DNA of 64,000 nt from Aphelocoma coerulescens (lineage: Eukaryota > Chordata > Aves > Passeriformes > Corvidae). Each line of letters starts with the position of its first letter. Position 1 is the stretch's first letter. A model generated the notes under the pieces. It ran no database searches. It was not told the origin of the DNA and saw only the letters and a list, made by a program, of their open reading frames with translations. The DNA is taken from positions 2,301,501 to 2,365,500 of the forward strand of contig NC_091018.1 in the NCBI RefSeq assembly GCF_041296385.1, written 5' to 3'. Position numbers and translations under genes: made by a program. This document shows positions 11,640 to 26,220 of this stretch, piece after piece.

Positions 11640-14600
11640 TCATTTTGTTATAACAAGCAAAAAGGAAATTTACTTTTTTTCTTTCTTTTTTTTTTTTATA
11701 ATCATATTTTACAAACAGCTGACCCATACAATCTAGTATTAGATCACTTAGTGGAAACTAATTTGCCACTCTGGGGCCAGAGAATCATACTTTGCTCAAT
11801 ATCTATCTGTGGAAAGTGAATATATTAATGGCTTTCTAACTGTGGTTTAATTTAAATCTGTTAATTATTGCCATTTCTACAAGCATCCTTTGTGTTGCAA
11901 TGCCCAAAAAATAACATTTAAGAGAAATGAATGCTGTGGGTTTCTCTCTTGAGATGTCCCCAGTTGGAATGAATAATGGTGCCACATTACCCTCAGAAGG
12001 TCAATGGGTTTGGAATGTTGTATGGAGCTGTATCAACCAACACTGACTTTCCATTAACTTTCTGTTCCAGCTGTCCTATGTACAAATCTTCAGACCAAAG
12101 CTGTGGGTATAATTCCTTTTATTGTTTTGGTCAAGGGAAAGGATTTTTGTCTGTAAACATTCCAAAAAACTTGTGTGTGGCTGCCAAACCAAGTGTTGTG
12201 TCTGGCATTTGTGAGTTAATGAAAGAGCTGCTTTAGCCTCAGAGCTGGATTTTAAAATACAGAATCTGGAGAGGGATGTTGCAAATGTAATGTTACCCAA
12301 GCCTCTCCTAATGAGAATTTACATAAGGAATGACCCTGTGGAATTGCAGCAATGTATGGTGCTGCTGTTTAGGAGAATGGAATCGTGTCTCCAGCCCAGA
12401 GCAACTTCAAAGTAGGGATTGGAAGGTTTTGGTCTCGGGGGACAAAGTAAGTGCTTTTCACTCTCTCAAGCCACTCACTGTAGACTATACTCTGTAGGTA
12501 GCTGCTAACAGAGAGAAGGGCTGAAGTTATTGGAATATGCTCAATATAGTGAAAAAGATGTACAGGCTCTATTGTCATTGTGCTTTTCAGTCAACGGAGA
12601 AATAATCACAAGGTGAATGCATTTTTAGAGAACAGTGGTACATATAAATAAAACAATAAAAGAGTATGAAAAGCAAGCTGTTTTGCCTAAAACTTTCCCT
12701 ACTCCTAGGTGATGACTAATCCAAGTACTATTATAAATTTACTTCTGAGACTGATATCGGCCACGTTTAACCTGCTGTGGTCACATGGATAAACAGACTG
12801 GAAGATACAGAAAGTGGGAGAACAAGGATTCTCCCAGCTACCCACAGTTCCCAGATGAAGAACTATGTGACCATAGAGTCCCTCTATAGTTATTAAGGGG
12901 AAAGATGCACATCAGGAGAATGGTGTGAAATGAGAGGAATTGTGCTCTGCAAGTCCTGCATCTTATTTTTGGCTGTGCACAGAATCTGTAATTCCTTTCA
13001 ACTCCATTAAGTGCTTGAAGTTTGAAGGACAGCTCTAGGGTTAGTAATGTTTCACTACTATTCCTACCTTGTCAGCTTATGAAACAAACAACTGTTTGCT
13101 AATTGCTTTGGGAGAAAAGATAAAAATGAAGGCTGGTATAAAATGCAAAGCAGTATCTCGGAGTTACTGGCTGGAATCTTTTTTGACGTGTTTGAGTTTC
13201 CATCTGTGTGTTTATATAATGTGCAACATGAAATGGAAATATATATGTACCAAAAATAATGTAAAAAATCATTGACAAACTCATCTGGGAGACATGTGTG
13301 TGTATAAATATATATACACACATACACACACACCAGAGTTCCTGGAGTGGGAATACTTGCTAAGTTAGGAGCTTGCAGTGGTGCTAATTGCAGCGGGCCT
13401 GCAATTCATCACCATCATTGATGCTGAGAAATTTCTCCCCAGCCGCAGGGAGGGTTAATGTTTGATATTGAAACAGTTAATTTGTACTTCCTTAGGTCAC
13501 TTTTATTTCAGTCTGAAAGTATAATCAAAATCCAGGTTAGTTTTTCTGGTGCCATGAGCTGTTTGGAGGCAGATTTATGGAAATGGCAGGCTTTTTAAAA
13601 CATGCAGCTTGATCCAAAGAGATTTGTTACCTCGAAAAGCTTTGCAAGTTGTAATTGCCCACCTCCCCTCTGAAAGAGGTTTATAGGAAAATGCACATCC
13701 TCCTCCTCATAGAAATGAAAAAAACCTCAGATAGAAAAATGAAGTGATTTCCACGGGGCCATAAACTGTGACTGGAATCAAAATTATTGCAGAGTAGTTT
13801 GTGCCTCCTGCCCGATGCCTGCAGTCCCCCAGGCCAGGCTGTCACTGCTGGAATTACTGGCCCTGGGAGTTGTTTCTCCATGAGTGACGGCCGTAGTTTA
13901 CAGCCTCAGCTTATTCAGAAACAAGTTTTGTGCATGAGGTCCCCTTTTTTTTTAATCTGTCCAACATTCCACTTCTAGATATAAATTGTGATTGAATGAT
14001 TTGGTTCAGACTGTTTCCAGTGAAAATGCCGCTTCTATAAATTGCTCCATGAAATATTTCCATTTCCTTCAGCAAATATCAAGTGTTTTCTCGTTCTTGG
14101 GGGAAAAAATTCTTCATTTCAATGAATATTACTGCTTCAAGCAATTGCATGCTGTAATACCTTTTATTTAGCTGACTTGTAAAGGTTGAGGAGAGGATCA
14201 GACTTTCATTTCTTTCTGCTTCTGGTGAAGTCAAAAGTGATACTTTCAGCAAGGTTAAGGGAAAAAGGTTTTGATCCTGACTGAAATCAGGGGTCTGAAA
14301 ATGTTCAATTCAGAGGAGTTCTGCTAGCAGATGGAATGTTAAAATCCTGGGGTTCCTTGGTTCCTGTGACCCAGCTAATCACCCCTTTCCTGAGATGAAT
14401 AAGACATGAAAATAGTACCCGGCCTTCATGCCTTCCTCAAGCTTCTCACACAGAGCCACTAAAGGGATCAAATCAACTGTTTTGGAAAGCTGAGAGATGA
14501 TTCAGAGGCTATTTTCTTTGAGCCATGCCAAAGTGGAGCTGCTTGTGCACCTTAATTATCACTATTTTTGATGAATGCAGACCTTAAGCAACACCCTCTG

Positions 14601-17530
14601 TGAGGAACTTTCAGCACAACGAGACTCACCAGAGCTTGCCTCTGGCAGGAGAAGGTTTATAGCTGCTTCTCAGCATATTTGAAAGAAGATTATTGCTGCT
14701 GACGCGTTGCAAAAAGGTAACATTTGTGTGCATCAGTGACTTAATTGCTTTCTATTGTACCACATCCCATAAAATGACAAACCTCATCAATAAAGAAATG
14801 CAGTAAAGGAGGTACTTTGGGATTTGTCTAGCTGTGGGGAACTAGAGGTACTTAATAATGTTGAGTAGCTACTTCCAGTGGCGGGTAGGAGGAATTGCTG
14901 CTTCTTATTGGAAAATTGCAGGTTGTGCATGATTTTTTAACATTTTTTTTCTTGTTTTCTAATTTCACAGATAAAGAAAGAAATCAGTCATGACACCACT
15001 AAAAAAAACCAAAAAAACCCCCCAAAATGGTAGAAAGAAAAATCTATTCAGAAGTGAGCAAATAAAAGACAAATGCCAGGGGGAAGAGAATTTTTGAAAA
15101 GTTATCATTAAATTTTGTCCAGGCTATATTTGGGGAGGGAAGGGGGAACTCTTGCAAGCAGAGGGTTAAATCATACCCATAAGAGACAGAAAGGAGGAGT
15201 AGTCCCAGGTGAGGGCTGGTGGTTGCCAGGTGACCCTCAAGGTGAAGGTGTTTGGCAGAGCAGTGGGTTGGAGGGTTTAATACCACTCTGAAGCAGCACC
15301 TAGAATTCCCTGGCAGTTAAACTGCCTTGCTGATCTTGTTAACAGCTTTAATTTATTCTTTTTTCAATGTCTATGAAAGCAATGCTGTTGGTTATCTTCA
15401 GCTGTGACAAAAAGGTACACATAGTCCAGCCTGAGGGAAGCCTCAAGAAGGGCACAGAGCAAAGTGTGTTCCCCTCACCTGTGACTTCCTTTTTTCCTTC
15501 TTTTAGCAAATCCAAGAACAAATACAATTTTCAGTTTGAGTGCTGTTGAGCACACCTACCAAGTGTGCACCAGTACTTCATTCCAGGGGGATAAAACATA
15601 TTGCAGAATGAAGAAAATGAAAAATGGAATAAATTCTGATCACCAGTTTCATTTAAAGATTCTGTATAGTTCTAATTTCCTTAGATGTAATTAGTCATAT
15701 TCTTTTCAATGTTGATAGGACTAATGCTGTCTATTAAAGCTTCTGTTCTTATGCCTGTAAATGTGCAGCTATGACCTAGTTCCACCAGAAATAAAGTGTT
15801 CCTAATATTACATTTTTGCCTGCTACAGTAAAGTGATTTTTTTCACTATAGAACCTATTTCTCTGAATAAGACTGACTTAAACAATTTTGCTTTCACAGT
15901 AGTGTTGTTCCTGCTAAAGGAAAGTATCAGGTGTTCAGGAATTTTTTTTTTTCCCTAGTCTTGACATAGAATGATATAAAGAATCTGACAATTAGGGAAA
16001 AAATGGAGCATTTTTATTATTTATCTGCTAACAGGTAGGTGTCTTTGCATTTAGGACAGGAACTCTTTTGGACATACATCTAATAGGTCAAGAAGAACTT
16101 CCTTTGGAGTGGATGGGCTTCGAGGTACATGTTCTGTACATTTAACCTTTCTTTGTTAAAGCAAAATTAATCTTTCCTTCTTCAATTTTAGCCAAAGGTT
16201 ACCCTCTGTGCCACGGCAGAAGCGCGATGAAAAGTAGAAAAGGCAACAAAAAGGGATATTGAGAAACCGAGCGGGATGGAAACCCAGCAGGAGAGCTGCA
16301 GATATTTAACTTTGCTGTTTGGCTGCAGAGCTGAGCTCTCCCTGTGCTCTGTAAACTCTCTGTAATATCCTGACTCAGTTAATCAGTGAACACTGGAGAA
16401 GCCTTGGAGACAGAGGCAGCTGGAGCTGCACCAGTGAGTACTCCCAGTCTGTCCATCACTTTGGGGTTGTGTTCTCCTCCTTTTTGGCAGAGGTTTCTTT
16501 GAGCCAAGCAGGCTCATCCTGCTGCTGTTTCCAGATTTTCTCTGCTCTGACGTGGGTGTTTTTGAAGTTTCTGTTTTAACAGTGAATGGGTTACACATTG
16601 ACCTTCACTTTCACTGAACTGCAAAAAACCTGATAATATTGCATTGTTAGGTGCAGGTATGAAGGCTGCTGTTGGAATTAAAATCCATTGCATTCAATGA
16701 TTTTGAGTGTTGATTAACTCTGTTTATCTGATAATGCCTCTGAATTTCAGAGAGAATTATGTCTTCATTTAAACTTGTCTGAAATACTGAGACTTTATGA
16801 ATGTCATAACAGGTAATGGGAAGAGTCAGAAAGGCACTCATTGTTTTCTTGCTAGTTGCAAGCGTCACTGTACCAATTGCTATTTTACCAGACTTCTACA
16901 AATATTAAAAGGTTGTTCTTTTTTGTCCCCTGGAAAACACATTTTTTTGATTACATTAATTTTTGGGTATATTATGAAATCCTCTGCTACTTTTGTGGTG
17001 ATTATTAGCAGTAGGCTTTCTTTTGGATGTAAAATAACTTTCAAATATGTGACTTTTGAGGTGGCAGACTGCTTTTCTGGCTGCCTCGTGTTGCTTTGAA
17101 TTAACTTCTAGTTTTTAAATCAAGGACTTGAGGAAGGCTGCCCTTACATAAAGTAATCACTGATGAAACTACCATTGATTAACTGTTGGGCTTTCATTGA
17201 TTGCACATTTTCAGTTCCACAGGAAGATTTCAAACTTTATTTGTGTAGTATTTCTAGACCATAAAAGAGTATTTTGTGTATTGTATGCATTATGGCATTA
17301 TTGTCAGATGTAAATCAGGAAGAGGGAAGAAATTTTCTTCGCTTGAAGTGCCAAGAATTTTTATATACTTTGCTCCAGATTTGCTAAAATAAGCTTTTTA
17401 TGCTATTCTCTTAAAATGGATGCATTCAGCACAGGTCCCACAGTCGGGTGTTGTTGATCTCTGCCATCTGAAAGGCAGCTAGGAGGAGGTTTAAAGATGT
17501 GCAGAGGAGTATCTGAACTCCTGTCCTCTG
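11640..17530. other. Unique non-coding DNA
   Basis: No gene is supported. T-rich tracts lie at 11671-11700 and an A/C tract at 15001-15024. Around 16180-16275 an acceptor-like TTCTTCAATTTTAG precedes a small CpG-containing patch (about 16215-16276), but every frame closes soon after and there is no donor. Many short ORFs occur on both strands and none shows a recognisable domain. Confidence 0.55.
13291..13333. repeat. TG/TA/CA microsatellite forming a hairpin
   Basis: (TG)n runs into (TA)n and then (CA)n. TGTGTGTATA (13297-13306) is the exact reverse complement of TATACACACA (13313-13322), so the tract can fold on itself. It is a likely length-polymorphic site. Confidence 0.85.
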
Positions 17531-17539
17531 CAGGTGAAG

Positions 17540-17640
17540 CTACAGAGTCATCAGTGTTGGCAGAGGCCTTCAAGATCATCTTGTCCAGCTGCCAGCCCAG
17601 CACCAGCACATCCCAAGAGCCACACCCAGAGGTCTCCTCT
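17540..17640 (-). mobile_element. CR1-like LINE 3' fragment, diverged
   Basis: ACAGAGTCATCAGTGTTGG, GGCCTTCAAGATCATC, then GTCCAGCTGCCAGCCCAGCA follow the order of a reverse-complemented avian CR1 3' end. Similarity fades after about 17625. The open frames that cross this segment on both strands are by-products of the GC-richer repeat and should not be taken as genes. Confidence 0.65.
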
Positions 17641-19090
17641 CCAGGCCCTGCTGGGAGGAGCCTTTTCTCTGAATCTCTTGCTGTCCAAAATGATTTCACG
17701 TGGATGTCACCCTATCTCTTTGGAAACCTCAGCACTGCTGTGTGGACAGAAGCAAGCAGGTGACCTTTCCTACCATTATTTTCACAATTATCTCATCAAG
17801 GTTAAGTCAAGGAGTCCCCTTTAACTCACACCTCCCACATCTGGAGTGCAGCTGGCTTTTCCTGCACTTTTGAGTCCTGGGCATTATTTTCCTCAGGTCT
17901 TTGGTTCAGGTAAGTATTTTGCAGCCTCCCAGCTATCTCCTTGGCTCTTTGCAAACTCATGCTCCAACAGAAGGTCAAGATTATTCTTTTCAGAGGAGCA
18001 AAACAGGTTGTGTCACTAGTAAACGCAGGATGTGTGCTAACTGCTGGCAAATACCAGTGGGGAGTGGGGTCTTGTATTCCATCCCGGACTTGCAAAGCTG
18101 TGCTTAGTTTGTGCTGCTTCATTTTCCCCACTTTCATTACAGAAATTCTGCTGGCTTTTTGAGAAGGAGATTATTCCTGTCCTTTGACTTGTGGGTGTGA
18201 GCAGAGCTCTCCAGTGTGCCTATTGCTTGGAATTAGATCTTACAGATAGACTGCCTCATTAGTGCACTTTCGTAAGGAGACTCAAATTTTTTAAGCTCTG
18301 TTCTGTTTTAGACAGTTCTGTTCTGATCCTGTTCTGCTCTGACAAGTGAGCCTCAAAGCCGTGCTGACTGCTCCAATCCCAGCCCTTCACTTCTGCAGGC
18401 TGCGACTCTTTCTTCTCCAGGATTGGTTGTGTCTGAGCCGTCCTGGTTAGAGTGAGCTGCAGAGAGAGCAGCAGCTGAGCCAGGCTGGGAGGGTGAGAGC
18501 AGCCTCCTGAAAAGCTCAGGGTGCCCCTTACCCCTTCTCTAAATCCACAGGTTTTGCCTTTTTGTGTCACCTCCTCCGTGTTCCAGTAAAGTGGTTCATT
18601 GGTGTTCCACCACTGGCAGCTCGTGTACCACCCGCTGCAAATACTGCAGGACATTTAATGGTTTTTAAACAGATTCAGTTATTTATTTTACATCTTCTTT
18701 GCCTTCCTGCCTTTGCTTCTCAGAAGGTGGCCTGCTCTCAGAGGGCAGTAAGGAGGAGCCCACAGCTGAACCCACACGTTCCAGAACACAATGGAGGGGC
18801 TGTGGGGCAATTTGGATGTGCAGGATGCAGCGTGGATGTATTTCTGAAGCAATTTCAGAAGGAGTGGCTTTGACCAGCACTTGATCACATTTCTACTGTT
18901 TGTGGGGATTCTGTTCCACTGTGGCTTACTTTGGGTGTGGTTTTTGTTTTTCCTTTCAGGCAGAGACCTGTGACCAGTTTTCAGAAAAGTAATAAATTAA
19001 CGAATAAAAACTCTAAGTAATTCACAGGATTGCCATATGGGTGTCTGAGATCACGTTCAGGTTATTTGGAGATTTCGGATAGATTATTTT

Positions 19091-19105
19091 TGGTGGTGGT
19101 GGTGG
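19091..19105. repeat. (TGG)n microsatellite
   Basis: Five consecutive TGG units on the plus strand. Confidence 0.85.
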
Positions 19106-22100
19106 CAGGAACACGTCTTCATTGGACTGTTATTGATCACCTGAGCTGATAACTGGTGACAAAATGGGGTGACAGAGGCAGATTAGCCCAGGGAATGGTG
19201 CAACACAGCAGTGAGGAGATACAGCTACACTTTGTCTTGGTTTTTGTGGGTTGTGTTTTTTTTTTTTCCCTAGGAAAAGCAAGGAAAACAGTGAAGTTAC
19301 AAGGAAACAAATAGAGGTGTTGGTTTGCAGAAGCTAAATAAATAATGAGCAGCTCCCAGCTGCACAGATTTTATTATTGAAAGAACAGATTTCATATTAT
19401 TGGGTTGGCTTAAACCCTTTTGTTTCATAATTTATGACAGAACTTTATAGTTAACACTTGTATAAGGAAGAGAGTGGCAGAGATTTATGACTTTCAAAAC
19501 CACTTAACGTATTTTGGCAAATAGTGTGGAGCAACTATCATTTCAAATAATGAAGATACTTAAATAAGGTAATAGATTATTCCTGTTATCATGTTAATGC
19601 ATATATTTTTCCCAGTAAAGTTGACATGAAATGACAATTTTATTGTAATCTTCTTCACAAAATTTTATTGCTGTAATTTGTAGCATGGTTATAAACTCGT
19701 GACTGGGATAGAAAATAGATGCTGGAAGAAACTTTTAAAATCAAATAGAACTGAGTATGTATAAAATTATGGTCATATTTTATAACTTTTCTTTATTTGA
19801 ACATATTGGCTTTGGCAGATTGTTAATTTTGCTTTTAGGGTGTGCAATCAAAGTTTAAAAAATGTTTTTATTGAGGCTGTTATAATCTGAATCTGTTACA
19901 TGGGGCCGGTAAGTCACGTTTTTTCTTCTCAGAGTAGTTACAGTCCACAGCTGAATTGCTAAATAATATGAGAAATTTCTAAAGAGAATAATGATTTTAT
20001 TATTAAAATATATGTGGGAGACAGCTTAAAATGGAGAGATTATACCTTGCCAAGTGCACTTACAGAAGAGAGACATTAATTATCTCTCATAAAGTGTCTC
20101 TGATTTCTCAAATCTAGCAACTTTAAAACAAAAAGTCTGACATAAGCAGTGATTGTGCAGCATTTAATTGTTAGTTTCATAAAATATGTGGGAGGCAAAG
20201 GAAAAATTGGGCAGAAATACATAGAGAGGACATGGCCTTGAATAACTGAATCCTTTGTTTCACTTATTTCAGGGTATATTTATAGCACAGTCTGCAGTCG
20301 GTAACAACAAATGTACTTTAGCAGAGAGCATTTGGAATTAATTGCATTAAATAATTACTGTTATATTCTGAATCATGAATTCTTAACCAAGTAACCAGTT
20401 TGTATGCAATGAGGCTCGATATATATCCTTAGTTCTCTCAATCTACAGAATTCTTTAGCATTCTACAGTACTTAGTGAAGCCTTTTCAGAGTGATGCCTA
20501 TTAAAAATAAATGTTAATGTTTCAGGAAAGTGTAGATGTTTAAAGGTGATTCATGGTTTCTTTCTTTTAAAAAAATGAGAATTGTGTACTGCAGGACGAG
20601 TTCAGGAAGTATGAAAGCACTTTACAAAGGAAAGAGATTGAGTTTGGTGTAAAATATTAAAGCTTTATACTGACAGATCTGTTTTTATTTAAATTTTTAT
20701 TGAATTTTTTCTTTGAAGTAACAACAAGAGACACATACTGTTGGCAGATAAACGATGCTGTGCTGAATGAGTGGCTACTTAACCCTAGAACTGTCAGACA
20801 CCATTATTTTCAATGTCAAGGAGCTGGAAAGCTTTATACAATGTTTTCTGTTCTTCAAATTAAATTGGTCAAATTTCTGCTGTTTTATACATTTCTCTGC
20901 CACAGCTACATGTGATATCTAGACTAGCTCAGCTGGGAGTGCTGAATTTGGCTCCAGACCTGCTTACAACACAAAGCCAAATTATGTTTCAGGTTATCTT
21001 GAAAGCTCAAACAGCAGAGCCTGAAGCACTGATGTTGCTCTCCTTTAGCTCCGAGCTTTAAAATATCCTAATACCTGCAGCAGCCGTGCTACTGTCCTAA
21101 TTGACAAATGTAAGAATGGAAACATCTCTCAAGAGCATGGAGTGTGATTCTATGAGGGCAAGACTTTGCAATATGTGACGTTCCACTTCCACAATTGATA
21201 TTTACCTGTTAAAATTGAGGACATATCTGAGTTTTAAATTAAGGATGGTCATTATGTATATTTCTGCTGATTGCTGTCACAAAAGGCTTGTGTATTCCTT
21301 TAGTATTGACTAATATTTCAGTGCTGGTATTCAAGTGTATATCGCAGGAACCTTCAAGAGGATTACTCATGTTAAAGTCATTTAGTGCTTCTTGGATGAT
21401 GGTTGTAGCAGTTCATTCTAGCAATCATTTTCTGTTCCTTATTTCCTTTTCACTCACATTTGGCAGGCCTTCCACTGGTTTTGAAGTTCAGGAACACTGA
21501 AGTTCTGTGGTTGTCTTCTAATTTATCCTTAAAATTCTCTGATCAAAAGCCCTGCATAAATTCTTGTCATAAATTCTAACGCATTCTCGCCCTTTGCTCA
21601 CATCCTTCATTTACTTTCCAAGAAGAAAACTCATCACAGCAGTGAAATGATGAGAGAGGGTGAGTTTTAAGACCTTGAGAAATTAAGACAGAGATATGGA
21701 ACCACCATTTGAACAGTCCCTGTCGGCTTCATCTCCAATTTCCATTCCAGTGGCACAGAGCCCAAATGGCTGAATTCCTTGATTGCAAACTCATGGAAAT
21801 CAGTGGGTTGTGGTTAATCTGGGAATTATTGTACAAGCATGGTCAGGTAACAAGCGTGGTGGGGTGGTCAGAGCACCAGTGTGTTTACGGTGTGGAAATT
21901 GGTGACAATGGCCACAAAGAAGTTCCAAAACTGATGAGGAGAGGCTCCTGCATCAAGTCAGTCCCTTCCCATTCTCCGTAGCTGATTTGCCCTTTTTTTA
22001 ATATATTAATAAAGCTAGTGGGAAAAAAGTAATTAATGACGAGTGGTTACACTTCAGCCATTTTACTACTCGAAATGGGGACAGAATTTTCTCTGCTACA

Positions 22101-22957
22101 TTTTCAAAAGATCTGATTTACTCTGCAAGATGGTGAAATGCTCTGCAAACACTGCAAAGGCAGAGTTGTGGTAGTTGAGTGTTGTTCCTGAACAGCAGGA
22201 AAGGAGAAAACAGGTGCTAAACAGCAACAATTAGCATATGTATACCAACTGATGAGGTGTTAAACATAGCCTCACGCAGAGGTGTCAAAACCCCGGCCAA
22301 GCGATCTGTTATAACCCGTTCTGTGAAATAATGCAGATGATATAAACCACAACGGAATATAAAGGGCTTCAAACAGCAAATGTCCTGGTCACAATCACAA
22401 CGACTCATTTAGCAGGACATGTGTTTTCAGGAGATTTGCAGCGTGTGTACATTCAGAACCAAAGCATTTCTCTACATGGTTAATGATCAGATAATTCTGT
22501 AATGGTTTCAAAAGAAATGATTGCTTCATTGTGTGTTATGCCAGTGTAGCCTAAAATTCGATGTCACGTTTTCTTTTGTCACTTCTATCATTTACTCCGG
22601 GTATTTTTTTGTTCCCTTTGCTTGCAGTGAAAGCTGGAATGCGAGATTTAGCGTTCTTAGTTTAAATTGTTGTCATGGTCTGCTGCTTTTCACACTCTGA
22701 AATTATCAAGTTCTATTAGGGACTGTGATCTTCGCTTTCATTTTGATGTCATATATTCTTTATGATCATTTAATGAATGCACTTAACAGTAATACATGTG
22801 AATGTAATAGTCATGCATCTTTCATGATTTTTTCCTTCGACTTGTGCTCTCCATTTCATGCTCCAGGCATGGCTTGAACTTTTTTCCTTCCTATTATCAA
22901 TACAACCTTCATTGCCTCAGTTTTCACGTTGTTGTGTCCAGGAAAATTGAAGGATTC

Positions 22958-22980
22958 AGTCCCCAATAGAAGAGGGGACT
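22958..22980. repeat. 7-bp inverted repeat, 9-base loop
   Basis: AGTCCCC (22958-22964) pairs exactly with GGGGACT (22974-22980). The stem is GC-rich in an AT-rich background. No T-run follows that would suggest a terminator, and this is not a bacterial context. Confidence 0.6.
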
Positions 22981-25900
22981 ACTTTTGACTAGTAGTATTT
23001 ACTTCTTTGTAATATCCAAGTATTTTTAATTACAATAGAGTAAAAAAAGTGTTATTAAAATAATACTGCTTTCACTTTTTGCCTCTCTTCCTTTCCCTAT
23101 TTTTTTTTGTAGTTTTGTGAAAAGTTATAGAGTTAGAAACTGCCAATCACCCAGAAGATGACGTTATGAGAGCTGTTCTCACTGTGAGACACCATCCTGC
23201 ACTGCATTAAACAATTTCTCGTCCCAGCCCTCATGTGACAGTATCCCCTTGTACAAAAGCCAGTCACCCTTAATCACCCAATTTTTTTACTATCATTATA
23301 TAAATAAACGTTCATAAAAGACTTAGTTCTGGAATTAATTTGTGAATCTCGCTTGCAAAATAATCAAATGTCTAAATGTGAAGCTCGGTCTCTAAAATGG
23401 TCTTATCCCATTTGCTCTTGTCTGACCTTGCTTTGTGCCCAAGTAAAGCCTCCAAGCAGATTCTGGTGCACGTGATAATCTCAGTGTTATCTCGCCCCAT
23501 GCTGCCAGTTTGACTTCACAGCATTTTGAAGGTGTTCCCAAAGTTGGATAACATGAGGTAGGCTGAGAAATGGAATCCCTGTGGGATACAAGCCAACATT
23601 GTACTTTAGATCATCTATTAATCAAATGCATTATCCAGCGTATTGTCAATTGCACTCTAATCTTATGATAAAATATTACAGTTATGGCTGTAGTAAATGA
23701 GAGTATAATAAAGTTTAGAAGTAGGAATGGCACACTGCTCAGTATGGTTCTTCTCCACCCTAAACGGAAAGCAAATATTCTTTATTAAATTCTTTATTTT
23801 TTATTCTATTTTGTGTATTTCAATCAGCACACTGTAAAGAGACTGATTCTGGTGGTGCTGATCATGTCCTCGTCTCACTGATTTTTAGCACAGTGACTGA
23901 GGCAAAGAGGCCCCCATTATTTTTCAGTGACTGATTATTCCTAGTTGGCAACAGTACAAGAAACTTTTAAGCATCACCTTTTCCCCATTTGCTCAACCAT
24001 AGCAAGAAGGATTTAAGGGAAGGGTCAGATGCAGTTCTTCAGATCTTGCCACACTTGGGGCTCACAGCGAGTCAGTTTAACCTGCACAGAAAGGGGGAGT
24101 TTTATTTGACTTTACACTGAGCTACAACCTTAACAGAAAGCTCATGTCTTAGAACAAGGGGGTGTGTTTACAGGGGAGGATGTGACCTGTATATATGCAG
24201 ACTTCTTTTTTTTTTTCATTATTTTAATTTTTTAAGATTTTTGCATTTGATAAATGAGCCATTCATCACCATAAGTTTGGCACATTCCTGGCTGATTTGC
24301 CAGGTGCGAACTGAGAATTTCAGAACTGAAAGCTTATTAGGTTACAGACCTTTTATATAAATCAATTCTTATAAAATTGTTTCAGAAAACTACTTTCCTG
24401 TAGATTCAAAATTAATTAACACCTTCCAATTAATTAGATTTCTGACAATATGGTGAGGTGGGAAAATTGTGCTGTACTGTATTATATGAAGGCTAAGTGA
24501 TTTAACTGGTTAGTCTCATGTGAAAGAGAAAACTGAAAAAAGAAAAAGCAGGAAAGTTACGTGCTACTTTTCCACGATAACTTATTTCTTTTATTTTTTT
24601 AAAAAAATTAGTTGCTTGTTGAATCTTATGGTCCCTGAAGCAGTTAGGATTGCAAGAAAAGTAGACAATATTTTTATTCTGCACTATGTTCCTCTTTTTG
24701 TTTAGATTGTTAGTAAATAATGTGGATACAGATCAGGGTGAGCACATTTCCAACACAGCATCGAAACCTTCCTCACGAGATGGGTCTGGGATTTTGGAAA
24801 GGGAAGGAGCACCAGATGGTGTTCATTAGTGTCCACTCAGATTATAGCAGAGCCTCTCATTGCCAGTAGGCCTTGAGACATTAAATAATAAATCTTCCTT
24901 GTTACTGTGTAATTAACTGTTAAAATGTTAAGTGAGGTCTCGTTGGATGCTTTACGAGAGCTTTAGAACGTGGGTAAAAGAGTTTGGATGTTTTCTCCCA
25001 GTTACTGCAGGAAATCTTGACTGGTGGATGGCTGAAGTGAAGATTTGAGGCACCTTACAGAGGGTGGCAGAGGATTAAATAAATTAATTGCCCTGCCCTG
25101 TGCCGCTGCTGTTTTGGGATACTTTCCTGTGCAGTAAGAAGATGGCTGCAGTTGGGATGGCCGTAAATCCTCTTGTGATGGAATCTACCAGAAAGGGCTT
25201 CTTCAGCACAACTTCCCTGCATCAGTGCAAGGTTTAATATCTCATTTTTCCAATAATAGGTCACTTTGTTCCCACACATGTTAACCACAAAGTTCATTTT
25301 CTCCATTCTGGTTGCGTTAGAGACACGAGGCAAACTTCCCAACAAATGTAACCGACTAATGTTCAAAATCTGGTGTGAGAGAGTTGAATTTTCATAGCTT
25401 AATTAGTGTCAGCAGGTTGCCAATTAATTAATGGAACTGTTTAGTGCTATCTCCAGCTGTATTTCATCAGACTGGTTTTAGAGGAAAGAAGGCTACTGTA
25501 TGAATTCAGCGAGGTGATGAAGCTTTTTTTGGAAATTGTGCTTTACACCTTGTTAAAGGCATTTTGCTTCCTTTCAAATTCTAAATTCGTCACATTCTGC
25601 AAATGAGGACAGTGTGTTCTGTCAGCAAAAGAGTGGTTAGCAAGATTATTAGCTTTCTGATATGACATGGAAGTATTTCTGGATTACGGTGTTTTAGACA
25701 AACCATTGAAATTCAGGAGAAAAAAAAAAGAGTGTGATTAATAAAAAATGTATTGTTAAGATCCAAGTTAGATGCTGACATAATCCAGCCTAAAGATACA
25801 GCATTTTAGAAGAGGTCTGTATTAAATTACAGCAGGGAAGACCAGATCTTTCTCTTTTTTTTGTTAATTTAAAAGACTTAAAAATATATAACCTAAAAGT

Positions 25901-26109
25901 AGTAGCTATGAGTTAAAGTTCTGCACAAGTCAAGACTTATTAGAAACATCTGAATTTTTATATTGTTGGATTTATAGTGACAGAATTTGTATCTTATGAT
26001 AAAATGAACTTTTCGTATCTCTCCATAGTTCATAGTTGGCCTTCCAGTTACTCCCAGCACACCCTTATTACATATAGTGATTACTGTCAACTTTGTTTAA
26101 AGTAGAGAA

Positions 26110-26220
26110 TGTCTTCAAAACAAACAATTAAAAACAGCAACAAACAAACAAAAAAAAGCCAGAACCAAAAATACAGAAAACTAACTAAGCAACTGAAAAA
26201 ATGACAGAAGAAAATAAAAT
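26110..26220. repeat. A-rich low-complexity tract
   Basis: The plus strand is dominated by A with interspersed C and G (AACAAACAAACAAAAAAAA and similar). No 5' element body is identifiable, so whether it is a retroposon tail is unknown. Confidence 0.7.

Noticed and set aside
12140..12170. miR-30-like TGTAAACATTCC
   Set aside because: Only the seed region matches, and no pre-miRNA hairpin is visible around it.
16201..16280. Exon after TTCTTCAATTTTAG
   Set aside because: All frames stop within about 80 bases and no donor or poly(A) signal is evident.
17403..17824. ORFs of 88-98 codons
   Set aside because: They overlap the diverged CR1 fragment and each other on opposite strands, with no protein features.
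17884..17908. Micro-exon between CCTCAG and GTAAGT
   Set aside because: It would be only about 12 bases, and similar AG/GT pairs arise often by chance.
18259..18888. Six overlapping ORFs, up to 131 codons
   Set aside because: A GC-richer low-stop patch with open frames on both strands, no clear splice pair and no recognised domain.
22958..22980. Rho-independent terminator
   Set aside because: The stem is short, there is no T-run, and the DNA is eukaryotic.
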